DNA from: JBFEUI01 sp041547565
Lineage (GTDB): Bacteria > Pseudomonadota > Gammaproteobacteria > Thiohalomonadales > Thiohalomonadaceae
Assembly: GCA_041547565.1 (NCBI GenBank)
Contig: JBFEUI010000123.1
Location: 1-6,591 of the forward strand
Reading direction: 5' to 3'
DNA length: 6,591 bases
Shown here: in pieces, positions 1 through 6,008 of the stretch
Position numbering within the stretch: the first letter of the stretch is position 1
Layout of the letters: each line of letters begins with the position of its first letter
Made by a program: the position numbers and the translations under genes
The notes under the pieces: model-generated
The model's input: the letters and a program-made list of their open reading frames with translations, nothing else
What the model was told of the DNA's origin: nothing
Databases searched by the model: none

Positions 1-1670
1 GCCCCGGTATCCTGCTGAATCCGCCCGAGGTGGAGTGAAACCTCGTTTGCCGGTGTGTGCAGGAGCAGACGGTCGTTTTTGTTGAACAGCCTGATGGGTG
101 TAATCAGGCTGGCCGGAATGCCGACAGCAGGCAGTTCCGGCAGCAGTAGTGCACGCTGGTATTCGCCCTTGCCGTGGCGCAGCTTCCACTCCTTCACCAT
201 AACCGGCCTGGCCTGTGGCGCAAGGATCTGGATGCCCAGTTCCAGATCCTGCTCTTCCAGTTCCATTATCCAGCGCACCACGCCGATCTCCCACCGTAAG
301 TTGTCCGCTTGCCTCACCGCCAGCATCTCACCGACCTGTACCTTCGCCATGGCATCGGAACGGGTGGTCAGGCGATAACCGCCGGCACTTTCGTTGCTGA
401 CATGCCAGTTGTGTATCGGTATGTCGGCCGTGCGCCGTTGCTGCTCCTCCTGCTTCGTATCATGCTGTTCCTGCGTGGTAGCGACAGCGGATGACAACTC
501 CTTCGGGGAGAAGATATTCCACACATCGTCGCTGGTGGCACGATTGGCAGAGAGCAGCGCATGCCCCTCGAACTTCGAGACGCGGCCGTTGAGCAGGGCA
601 TCGTCGGTTTCCGCGGCAAGCAACTGGTGGATGGCGGTCATACCCACGACCACCTCGATGGACGAGTCACGTTCGCTGCGGTTGAAGTGGCGCTTGGGCG
701 CCAGGCCCCAGGCGATCGTCAGGCGCTTGAGCAGATCGCGGGAGATATTCGAGCCCATCGGCCCCTCAAAATGCGATTTATGGCTGTGTGCCAGTTCGTC
801 CTTGAGGATGTGGGACAATTCCCGGGTGTTCACCAGGCGGCACAGTTCGTTGTTGCAGTCCCGGCTGTCGAAGGCGTGATAATCCGGTGGCTGGTCACTG
901 TCCATATGCACGACAAACAGGGCGTCGTCTGCCGCCGGGTCGTTGTAATCGATGAACTGGGCATGCCTGGCCCAACGTCCAAGCGAGGCGAAGACGCTCT
1001 CCGCTTCACCCTGGCGCAGACGGTATGGCGAGGCCAATGCCAGCAACAGTATCTGTTTGTAGATCTGCTCGATGTTGGACACCTCCAATTGCGGCTCTTC
1101 CCTGTCTTTGACGCTGTTCTGGTGACAGCCCATGGTCTCGGCGTGCAGGTAGAGCATATGCAGCTCAAACCAGCTATCTGTTGGGTAGGTGGCGTAGGAC
1201 TGGTAGGTGGTGAGCAGGGAACGGCTGATGTAGCGGATCGCACGGTGCAGCATGATGACCAGGGCCTTTTTGTCCCTGTTGAGGAAATTTGCGCCGAGCA
1301 TATCCTCAATCGCTATCTTGTAACCCAGCGCCATCTCGCCGTAAAGCGCCTGTGCCAGCTGTGCCACCTTCTTGGCACGCATCGGCAGTGGAAAGCTCAT
1401 GCCGATATACTGTCTTTGCAGCGCTGACTGGATGTAGCTGACCGAGGGACGCAGTTGTTCGAGGAAACGGTAGCGATCCTGCCACGGTAGAATGAGGCGG
1501 TTGACCTCATGCAATACGCTATAGACGCTGTGGGTGGTCTCCCCGACATTGCCAACCGGAAGGTTCTGGATCCACTCCTCAACGGCCGATGCCCTGGTGC
1601 TGAATGAATCCGCCTCCGGCTTGCGCTGCTCGGGAAGTTTCAGACCGATTCGCTCCTTTCCCCAAGACAT
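1..1670 (-). CDS. Large conserved protein with PilZ-like C-terminal domain (3' end cut by window edge)
   Basis: The reading frame is open for 556 codons from the ATG at 1668-1670 to the window edge, so the C-terminus is missing. I do not recognise a named gene. Residues about 30-240 look mainly alpha-helical. A hydrophilic, Gln/Glu-rich linker lies at about 395-415. From about 417 the sequence resembles a PilZ barrel: NESAGG (426-431) fits the (D/N)xSxxG c-di-GMP signature. It is followed by a VGEMLAVR strand (446-453) and a WEIGVVRW...LELGIQIL strand pair (460-483). The RxxxR half of the PilZ motif is not clear (only QRRTAD just before), so c-di-GMP binding is uncertain. No signal peptide or membrane segment is seen, so it is probably cytoplasmic. 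A short AAGGA lies two bases before the ATG, and the N-terminus MSWGKERIGLKLPE reads as a natural start. It lies downstream of epmB on the same strand but seems to have its own promoter. The domain call is my reading of sequence patterns, not a search result. Confidence 0.75.
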   Translation of the reverse strand, partial: MSWGKERIGLKLPEQRKPEADSFSTRASAVEEWIQNLPVGNVGETTHSVYSVLHEVNRLILPWQDRYRFLEQLRPSVSYIQSALQRQYIGMSFPLPMRAKKVAQLAQALYGEMALGYKIAIEDMLGANFLNRDKKALVIMLHRAIRYISRSLLTTYQSYATYPTDSWFELHMLYLHAETMGCHQNSVKDREEPQLEVSNIEQIYKQILLLALASPYRLRQGEAESVFASLGRWARHAQFIDYNDPAADDALFVVHMDSDQPPDYHAFDSRDCNNELCRLVNTRELSHILKDELAHSHKSHFEGPMGSNISRDLLKRLTIAWGLAPKRHFNRSERDSSIEVVVGMTAIHQLLAAETDDALLNGRVSKFEGHALLSANRATSDDVWNIFSPKELSSAVATTQEQHDTKQEEQQRRTADIPIHNWHVSNESAGGYRLTTRSDAMAKVQVGEMLAVRQADNLRWEIGVVRWIMELEEQDLELGIQILAPQARPVMVKEWKLRHGKGEYQRALLLPELPAVGIPASLITPIRLFNKNDRLLLHTPANEVSLHLGRIQQDTG

Positions 1671-1709
1671 TATCCTTACCCCTTAATTTTATTGGTTTTT
1701 CTTCCGCTT

Positions 1710-1736
1710 AGTATAGCCCGTTAAATGACGGTTCAA
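1710..1736 (-). promoter_or_regulatory. Candidate sigma70-type promoter for the PilZ-like gene
   Basis: On the minus strand TATACT (1715 to 1710; 5 of 6 matches to the -10 consensus) lies 15 bases after TTGAAC (1736 to 1731; 4 of 6 to -35). The spacer is shorter than ideal. Transcription would start near 1703 and give a leader of about 33 bases. The -35 overlaps the stop codon of epmB. No convincing terminator separates epmB from this gene, so read-through from epmB is also possible. Confidence 0.35.
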
Positions 1737-2740
1737 CAATCGAAGGGTTTTTTATAGGGCATCCCCTCGATTTCGCGTACCAGACGCGGCACAAGGTATC
1801 CGGGCAGGCGGCGTCGGAGCTGATCCAGCAACTGTGAGGCATGGTTATCCGAAACCTCAAAATGTGCCGCACCACGGACGCGGTCGAGCTGGTGCAGGTA
1901 ATAGGGGAGCGTGCCCAGTTCAAACAGGCGTCGGCTGAGGGTGACCAGTACATCTGCGCTGTCGTTGATATCGCGCAGCAACACAGTCTGGTTGAACATG
2001 CGGATGCCGGCGTGCTCCAGCCGCTTCAGTGCCGTTGCGGTGTCGTCTTGCAGTTCTGCCGGGTGGTTGCTGTGAATAACCATCACCGGCTGCAGGCGGC
2101 CGCCGGTCAGCAGCTTGATCAGATTGTCGGTGATACGCTCAGGCAGTACTACAGGCAGGCGCGTGTGGACCCTGACATGCTGCAGGTGATCGATGGACGC
2201 GAGCCTTGTGAGCAGTGCCTCCAGTCGCTCATCGTCCAGCAGCAGCGGATCACCACCGCTTAATATCACCTCGCTGATAGAGTTGTCGGCGGCAATATAC
2301 TCGAGCGCCTGTTGCCACTGGCCACCAGCCGGATTTTCATTGTGATAGGGAAAGTGGCGCCGAAAACAGAAGCGGCAGTGCACTGCACAGGCACCGGTCG
2401 TGATCAGTAAAACACGGCCGTGGTACTTGTGCAGTACGCCGGGGCGGGTGGCGGCATTCAGGTCGCCAACCGGGTCGCTGAGAAAGCTCTCCGGGGAGTG
2501 GAATTCCTCAGCCAGCGGCAGCACCTGACGCAGCAGCGGGTCGTTCGCATCGCCCGGCCGCATGCGTGCGGCATAGCTGCGTGGCACGCGCAGAGCGAAG
2601 TCCCCGCTTGCGCTACGGGCACTGTGCAACAGGGAGGCTGGCAGCTGTAACAGGCCAAGCAGTTCCGCGGGATCGCGTATGGCATCGGCAAGGGCATTTT
2701 TCCAATCGCCGCTTCGCGGTATGATATGCAGTTCAGTCAA
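1733..2740 (-). CDS. epmB: EpmB: EF-P (R)-beta-lysine-forming lysine 2,3-aminomutase (radical SAM)
   Basis: This 335-residue protein is a full-length member of the EpmB (YjeK) branch of the lysine 2,3-aminomutases. These are radical-SAM, PLP-dependent enzymes that convert (S)-alpha-lysine to (R)-beta-lysine for attachment to EF-P. The cluster motif CAVHCRFC gives Cys118, Cys122 and Cys125 for the 4Fe-4S centre. SGGDPL (161-166) is the conserved strand after it. The C-terminal segment EGMPYKKPFDC ends the protein as in E. coli EpmB, and Lys330 aligns with the lysine expected to hold PLP. The N-terminus (GDWKNALADAIRDPAELLGLL) matches the E. coli pattern and supports the TTG start at 2740. AAGG eight bases upstream of that TTG serves as ribosome site, and I found no in-frame ATG or GTG nearby. 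It is divergent from its substrate gene efp, with epmA just beyond. The TTG start suggests low expression. Confidence 0.95.
   Translation of the reverse strand: MTELHIIPRSGDWKNALADAIRDPAELLGLLQLPASLLHSARSASGDFALRVPRSYAARMRPGDANDPLLRQVLPLAEEFHSPESFLSDPVGDLNAATRPGVLHKYHGRVLLITTGACAVHCRFCFRRHFPYHNENPAGGQWQQALEYIAADNSISEVILSGGDPLLLDDERLEALLTRLASIDHLQHVRVHTRLPVVLPERITDNLIKLLTGGRLQPVMVIHSNHPAELQDDTATALKRLEHAGIRMFNQTVLLRDINDSADVLVTLSRRLFELGTLPYYLHQLDRVRGAAHFEVSDNHASQLLDQLRRRLPGYLVPRLVREIEGMPYKKPFDC
2720..2725 (+). promoter_or_regulatory. Candidate -10 element for efp
   Basis: TATGAT differs from the -10 consensus at one base and would start transcription near 2732, leaving a leader of about 42 bases before efp. 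The best -35 at 16-base spacing (TTTTCC, 2698-2703) is poor. The element lies inside the 5' end of epmB, which is expected because only 33 bp separate the two start codons. Support is moderate to weak. Confidence 0.35.
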
Positions 2741-2773
2741 ATCCTCTACCTTGAGATATCCAGGAAAATTATT

Positions 2774-3346
2774 ATGGCCAGTTACAGCACCAATGAGTTC
2801 AAGCGCGGTCTGAAGATCATGCTAGATGGCGATCCCTATAATATCGTTGAAAACGAATTTGTTAAGCCTGGCAAGGGTCAGGCCTTCAACCGGGTCAAGG
2901 TCAAGAACCTGAAAACCGGGCGCACCATTGAGCGCACCTTCAAGTCGGGCGAGAGTGTCGAGGCGGCCGATGTGCTGGATATCGATATGCAGTATCTCTA
3001 CAACGACGGTGAGGCCTGGCACTTCATGCATCCCGACACCTTTGAACAGATCGGTGCCGACGAGAATGCGCTCGGTGAAGAGAAAAAGTGGCTCAAGGAG
3101 CAGGATATGTGCGTGGTCACGCTGTGGGACGGTGTGCCGATCAGCGTCACACCGCCAAACCATGTAATCCTGAAGGTTACCGAGACCGATCCCGGTGTGC
3201 GTGGCGATACCGCGACCGGTGGCACCAAGCCGGCGGTACTGGAAACCGGTGCTGTGGTGCAGGTGCCCCTGTTTATCGAAGAGGGCGATCTGCTCAAGGT
3301 CGATACCCGTTCCGGTGAATACATCTCACGTGCCAAGGAAGAGTAG
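2774..3346 (+). CDS. efp: Translation elongation factor P (EF-P)
   Basis: EF-P binds between the P and E sites of stalled ribosomes and promotes peptide bond formation at proline runs. The 190 residues are close to the 188 of E. coli EF-P and similar throughout. The N-terminal KOW-like domain is about 3-62 and is followed by two OB-fold domains. The modification loop is PGKGQAF (32-38), with Lys34 at exactly the position beta-lysylated in E. coli. VTLWDGVPISVTPP and GDTATGGTKPA are typical signatures, and the end VDTRSGEYISRAKEE is complete. The ATG at 2774 is chosen over the in-frame ATG at 2726 for two reasons. It places the modified lysine at 34, and AGGA (2762-2765) sits eight bases upstream. 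The extra 16 residues from 2726 would not fit the family and would overlap epmB. epmA follows after four bases, so the substrate and its ligase form one transcription unit. No terminator lies between them. Confidence 0.98.
   Translation: MASYSTNEFKRGLKIMLDGDPYNIVENEFVKPGKGQAFNRVKVKNLKTGRTIERTFKSGESVEAADVLDIDMQYLYNDGEAWHFMHPDTFEQIGADENALGEEKKWLKEQDMCVVTLWDGVPISVTPPNHVILKVTETDPGVRGDTATGGTKPAVLETGAVVQVPLFIEEGDLLKVDTRSGEYISRAKEE
3335..3343 (+). promoter_or_regulatory. Ribosome binding site that fixes the TTG start of epmA
   Basis: AAGGAAGAG lies inside the last codons of efp, about seven to nine bases before TTG 3351. The other upstream candidate, GTG 3330, has no such sequence in front of it and would make epmA overlap the end of efp. 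This favours TTG 3351 and suggests translational coupling with efp. Confidence 0.65.
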
Positions 3347-3350
3347 CCCC

Positions 3351-4337
3351 TTGGCCGGTTGTGACTGGCGACCCACCGCGTCGCTGGTGAATATCAAACT
3401 CCGCGCCCGTATCCTGGCCAGGATACGGGCGTTTTTCGCGGCGCGTGAGGTACTGGAGGTGGAGACACCCGTATTGTCACGTGCCGCGGTGACCGACCCC
3501 AATATCGAGAGTTTTTCCACCCTTTATGCGGGCCCGGGTCTCGCCGGGGAGGCGCGGCTCTATCTCCATACTTCCCCCGAGTTTCCCATGAAGCGGTTGC
3601 TGGCATCAGGCAGCGGCCCGATCTACCAGATCGCCAGGGTATTCCGGCAGGGGGAGCGGGGGCGACAGCACAACCCGGAGTTCAGCCTGCTGGAGTGGTA
3701 CCGTCCCGGTTTCGGCCAGCGCGATTTGATGAGAGAGGTTGCTGATCTGGTGCATGAGGTATTGTCCGCTTTTGTCGAACTGGGCGATACCGAGTACCTG
3801 AGTTATGCCGAGGCCTTTGAGCGTTACGCGGGGATCGATCCGCACCACGCCACGGTTGATGAGTTGGCGGCCTGCGCCGCGCACCACGGCATTGCGCCGG
3901 TGCCGGGCCTGGAGTATGAGCGCGATAGCTGGCTGGAGTTGCTGCTGATACACAAGGTGGAGCCGCGCCTCGGGGAGGGGCGGCTGACGTTTATCTTCGA
4001 CTACCCCGCATCCCAGGCATCGCTGGCCCGTATCCGCAAGGGAACGCCGGACCTTGCCGAGCGTTTTGAGCTCTACATCAACGGTGTCGAGATTGCCAAC
4101 GGTTTTCACGAACTGGGTGATGGTACGGAGCAACGCGAGCGCTTCGCCGGAGAACTGCAAAAGCGCGAACGGCAGGGGCAGATTGCGGTTCCGATGGATG
4201 AGATGCTTCTTGCCGCCCTGGAGAGTGGTTTGCCGGACTGCGCGGGGGTGGCGCTGGGGATCGATCGTCTGGTCATGCTCGCAGCCGGGGCTGCGGCCAT
4301 TGATGAGGTGCTCGCCTTTGCGCTGGAAAGGGCGTGA
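3351..4337 (+). CDS. epmA: EpmA: EF-P--(R)-beta-lysine ligase
   Basis: EpmA (GenX/PoxA/YjeA) is a class II lysyl-tRNA synthetase paralogue without the anticodon-binding domain. It activates (R)-beta-lysine with ATP and joins it to Lys34 of EF-P. The predicted 328 residues compare with 325 in E. coli. Motif 2 is clear: TSPEFPMKRLL (75-84), then FRQGERGRQHNPEFSLLEWYRP (98-119). INGVEIANGFHEL (243-255) is a substrate-pocket segment, and motif 3 is DCAGVALGIDRLVML (296-310). Ala301 in GVALG takes the place of a LysRS glycine, a change known in E. coli EpmA (Ala298) to favour beta-lysine, so EpmA activity rather than tRNA charging is expected. The TTG start at 3351 gives CDWRPTAS at the N-terminus, matching the E. 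coli SWQPSAS region, and has a good ribosome site. GTG 3330 is the alternative. A terminator-like palindrome lies within codons 18-27. The gene ends 6 bp from the convergent psd stop. Confidence 0.96.
   Translation: MAGCDWRPTASLVNIKLRARILARIRAFFAAREVLEVETPVLSRAAVTDPNIESFSTLYAGPGLAGEARLYLHTSPEFPMKRLLASGSGPIYQIARVFRQGERGRQHNPEFSLLEWYRPGFGQRDLMREVADLVHEVLSAFVELGDTEYLSYAEAFERYAGIDPHHATVDELAACAAHHGIAPVPGLEYERDSWLELLLIHKVEPRLGEGRLTFIFDYPASQASLARIRKGTPDLAERFELYINGVEIANGFHELGDGTEQRERFAGELQKRERQGQIAVPMDEMLLAALESGLPDCAGVALGIDRLVMLAAGAAAIDEVLAFALERA
3404..3436 (+). terminator. Intrinsic-terminator-like palindrome inside the 5' end of epmA
   Basis: Bases 3404-3417 and 3418-3431 are perfect reverse complements (a 28-bp palindrome, CGCCCGTATCCTGG then CCAGGATACGGGCG). 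As RNA this folds into a GC-rich stem of about 12 bp with a GGCC tetraloop. Five T's follow at 3432-3436. It begins 57 bases after the efp stop codon and lies in epmA codons that read ARILARIRA. The structure has the form of a rho-independent terminator or attenuator for efp transcripts. Ribosomes translating epmA would be expected to disrupt it. The structure is seen directly; its activity is inferred. Confidence 0.6.
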
Positions 4338-4343
4338 TAATTG

Positions 4344-5225
4344 TTAGCTGGTATGGGCCAGCTGTTGTCCCATACGTACCGTCTCGCCCGCCTGAATCGC
4401 CTCTGACCACGCGATCGCATCCGCTGCAAACAGCACGATGACTGTCGAGCCCATGTTAAAGCGCCCCAGCTCTGCGCCCTTGTCCAGGCGTACCGCACCC
4501 TCACCCTGCGGGTAGTGCCACTGGCGTACGGTACGGCCTGCCGGCGGTGTCACCTGGCCGGCCCAGACGGTCTCGATACTGCCGACATTGACGGCACCGA
4601 CTTTGACCACGGCCATGGGGCCGAGCGCCGTTTTGAAGATGGAGATAACCCGTTCGTTGCGGGCGAACAGCCCGGGAATCACGCGCGTGGTGGCCGGGCT
4701 GACGCTGAACAGCCGGCCGGGGATATGAATCATCTCTTCCAGTTGCCCGGTAACGGGCATGTGGATGCGATGGTAGTCACGCGGTGAGAGGTAGATGGTG
4801 GCGAAGCTGCCGTCCATAAACGGTGCTGCACGCTCCTGTGAACCGCCCAGCAGAGTCGTCAGCGAGTAGTCATGTCCCTTAGCCTGAAAGATACGTCCCT
4901 CTTCGATGGGACCTGCCTGGCTGACTGTGCCGTCGACCGGGCAGGCAACGTTCTCATCACCGTCGACAATGGGACGCACCTCCGGCTTGAGGGGCCGGGT
5001 AAAGAAGGCGTTAAAGTGTTCGTAGGCAAGCGGGTCGGACTCGACCGCCTCGTCCAGATTGACCTGAAACTGTTTTACGAACCAGAGGGTAAAGCGCTCC
5101 CTGATCGCCGGCGTGCGTATACGCGTGAAGGCGTAGATCAGGCGCGATACCAGGTGTCCGGGCATCAGGTACTGGGGCAGTGCCTTGAGATAGTCGATTC
5201 CTGTGGCTGTCGCTTGTTTGTTCAT
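4344..5225 (-). CDS. psd: Phosphatidylserine decarboxylase proenzyme
   Basis: Psd is a pyruvoyl-dependent inner-membrane-associated enzyme that converts phosphatidylserine to phosphatidylethanolamine, the last step of PE synthesis. The 293-residue proenzyme is complete. Self-cleavage is expected between Gly259 and Ser260 in the MGST motif (258-261), giving a long beta chain and a short alpha chain of about 34 residues with the N-terminal pyruvoyl group. The maturation triad is visible: Asp98 in CPVDG, His155 in DYHRIHMP and Ser260. FFTRPLKPEVRPI (74-86), FSVSP, LFARNERV (187-194) and GSIETVWAGQVTPP (215-228) are family signatures. MGST instead of LGST keeps the cleaved Gly-Ser pair. The protein lacks the acidic tail of the longer E. 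coli enzyme. The ATG start has only a distant AGGA (about 13 bases upstream). The gene follows the SCO gene by 21 bp and is likely read from its promoter. It converges on epmA with no terminator visible in the 6-bp gap. Confidence 0.97.
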   Translation of the reverse strand: MNKQATATGIDYLKALPQYLMPGHLVSRLIYAFTRIRTPAIRERFTLWFVKQFQVNLDEAVESDPLAYEHFNAFFTRPLKPEVRPIVDGDENVACPVDGTVSQAGPIEEGRIFQAKGHDYSLTTLLGGSQERAAPFMDGSFATIYLSPRDYHRIHMPVTGQLEEMIHIPGRLFSVSPATTRVIPGLFARNERVISIFKTALGPMAVVKVGAVNVGSIETVWAGQVTPPAGRTVRQWHYPQGEGAVRLDKGAELGRFNMGSTVIVLFAADAIAWSEAIQAGETVRMGQQLAHTS

Positions 5226-5246
5226 CGAACTGTAAAAATCCTGTCT

Positions 5247-5885
5247 TTAATCCCGGTAAAAGTTCTGGAGACGCTGAAAGGTCGTAACCATATCATCAAC
5301 ACGGTGCGGTGGGATCAGGTTTGCAAAGTGCCTGCCGTGCGGGTCGAGAAGTGAAATCGTCGCGCTGTGGTTGACGATATAACTTTCACTTTCGGTATCC
5401 CCGTCGATCAGGTATATGGCGCCCAGCTGTTTTGCCAGAATATCGATCTGCGTTTTTTCGCCGGTGATACCCAGGAACTCGGGGCCGAAATATTCAAGAT
5501 AGGCCTTGAGGTGTGCCGGCGTGTCACGGGCCGGGTCGACACTGGCCAGAAGATACTGGATGGATGTCCCGTCCTTAGGCCCGGTATCGAGACGCTTTGC
5601 CAGTGCCTTGAGCGTACCGAGGGTGTTGGGACAGATATCGGGGCAGTGGGTATAGCCAAAAAACAGGAAGGTCCACTTGCCCTTCAGCCTGTCCTGGGTA
5701 AATTCCACACCGTTATGATCGACAAGTGTAAACGGTTGCAGCGGTTTCGGCTTATTGATAACCGCATTGCCGAGTTGTTCCGGGATTTCGGGCAGCTGTT
5801 TCTGCGAAATAGTGGCGAACAGCGCCACCAGCAGTACGATCAGTACCCCTGAAATCAGAATAAATGTCTTGTTTGAATCATTCAT
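5247..5885 (-). CDS. SCO1/SenC family copper chaperone, membrane-anchored
   Basis: SCO proteins are thioredoxin-fold copper chaperones and thiol-disulfide reductases that help build the CuA site of cytochrome c oxidase. This 212-residue protein has one hydrophobic segment (about 7-25) with few preceding charges. It is probably an uncleaved anchor placing the domain on the periplasmic side, and no lipobox cysteine is seen. The copper site is intact: CPDIC (Cys81, Cys85) within FFGYTHCPDICPNTL, and His173 in YIVNHSA. ASVDPARDTP (114-123) is the other hallmark. The length is normal for bacterial SCO proteins. The ATG at 5885 has no clear Shine-Dalgarno in its very AT-rich leader, but no better start is available. 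No cytochrome oxidase, ctaG or cyoE gene is visible here. The partner 21 bp downstream is psd. A dyad (5902-5921) lies just upstream and may control it. Confidence 0.93.
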   Translation of the reverse strand: MNDSNKTFILISGVLIVLLVALFATISQKQLPEIPEQLGNAVINKPKPLQPFTLVDHNGVEFTQDRLKGKWTFLFFGYTHCPDICPNTLGTLKALAKRLDTGPKDGTSIQYLLASVDPARDTPAHLKAYLEYFGPEFLGITGEKTQIDILAKQLGAIYLIDGDTESESYIVNHSATISLLDPHGRHFANLIPPHRVDDMVTTFQRLQNFYRD

Positions 5886-5901
5886 AAGTATTTAATAATT
5901 A

Positions 5902-5921
5902 TTGCATTTTATCATATGCAA
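5902..5921. repeat. Inverted repeat TTGCAT-N8-ATGCAA in the SCO / LexA-like intergenic region
   Basis: The two six-base arms (5902-5907 and 5916-5921) are perfect reverse complements around an AT-rich spacer. The dyad sits 16-36 bases upstream of the SCO start codon, where a minus-strand promoter must lie. Minus-strand TTGCAT (5921 to 5916) could itself be a -35, with a weak -10 in the TAATTATTAAAT stretch near 5890-5897. It may be a regulator site, but a dyad of this size can arise by chance. The rest of this 123-bp divergent spacer (5886-6008) holds a small dyad ACTAGGTAGT (5956-5965) and no complete CTGT-N8-ACAG SOS box. Confidence 0.35.
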
Positions 5922-5994
5922 CTGTTTCGGTGAAATGATTGATTTCTCATCGTTTACTAGGTAGTTTAAGGCCAGGTGATTATAAGAACAAAGG

Positions 5995-6000
5995 AAGGGA
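5995..6000 (+). promoter_or_regulatory. Ribosome binding site for the LexA-like gene
   Basis: AAGGGA, the second half of AAGGAAGGGA (5991-6000), ends eight bases before ATG 6009. It supports that start over the in-frame GTG at 5976, which lies upstream of the purine-rich stretch. An in-frame TAA at 5967-5969 limits any N-terminal extension to 11 residues. Confidence 0.75.
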
Positions 6001-6008
6001 ACGGTTTT

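Noticed and set aside
561..1427. Plus-strand open frame of 288 codons
   Set aside because: It is antisense to the PilZ-like gene, whose minus-strand frame is continuous and has recognisable motifs. The plus-strand product shows no family features.
1671..1732. Possible terminator between epmB and the PilZ-like gene
   Set aside because: Only a four-base CCGT/ACGG stem without a T run is found.
2726..2773. N-terminal extension of EF-P from an upstream in-frame ATG
   Set aside because: It would overlap the epmB start and shift the modified lysine away from position 34. The good ribosome site belongs to ATG 2774.
3195..3350. Long N-terminal extension of EpmA overlapping efp
   Set aside because: These codons are the efp frame read out of phase, and the EpmA family begins near residue CDWRPTAS. 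Only GTG 3330 remains a minor alternative to TTG 3351.
3606..4160. Minus-strand open frame of 184 codons
   Set aside because: It is antisense to the conserved core of epmA, including motif 2, and is a by-product of codon bias.
4346..4375. Inverted repeats AGCTGG/CCAGCT and GTATGGG/CCCATAC at the epmA-psd junction
   Set aside because: They could form hairpins but overlap each other, lie in the psd coding end and have no T run on either strand, so I do not call a terminator.
5922..5937. Possible LexA box starting CTGT upstream of the LexA-like gene
   Set aside because: The second half reads AATG rather than ACAG, so only one half-site is present.
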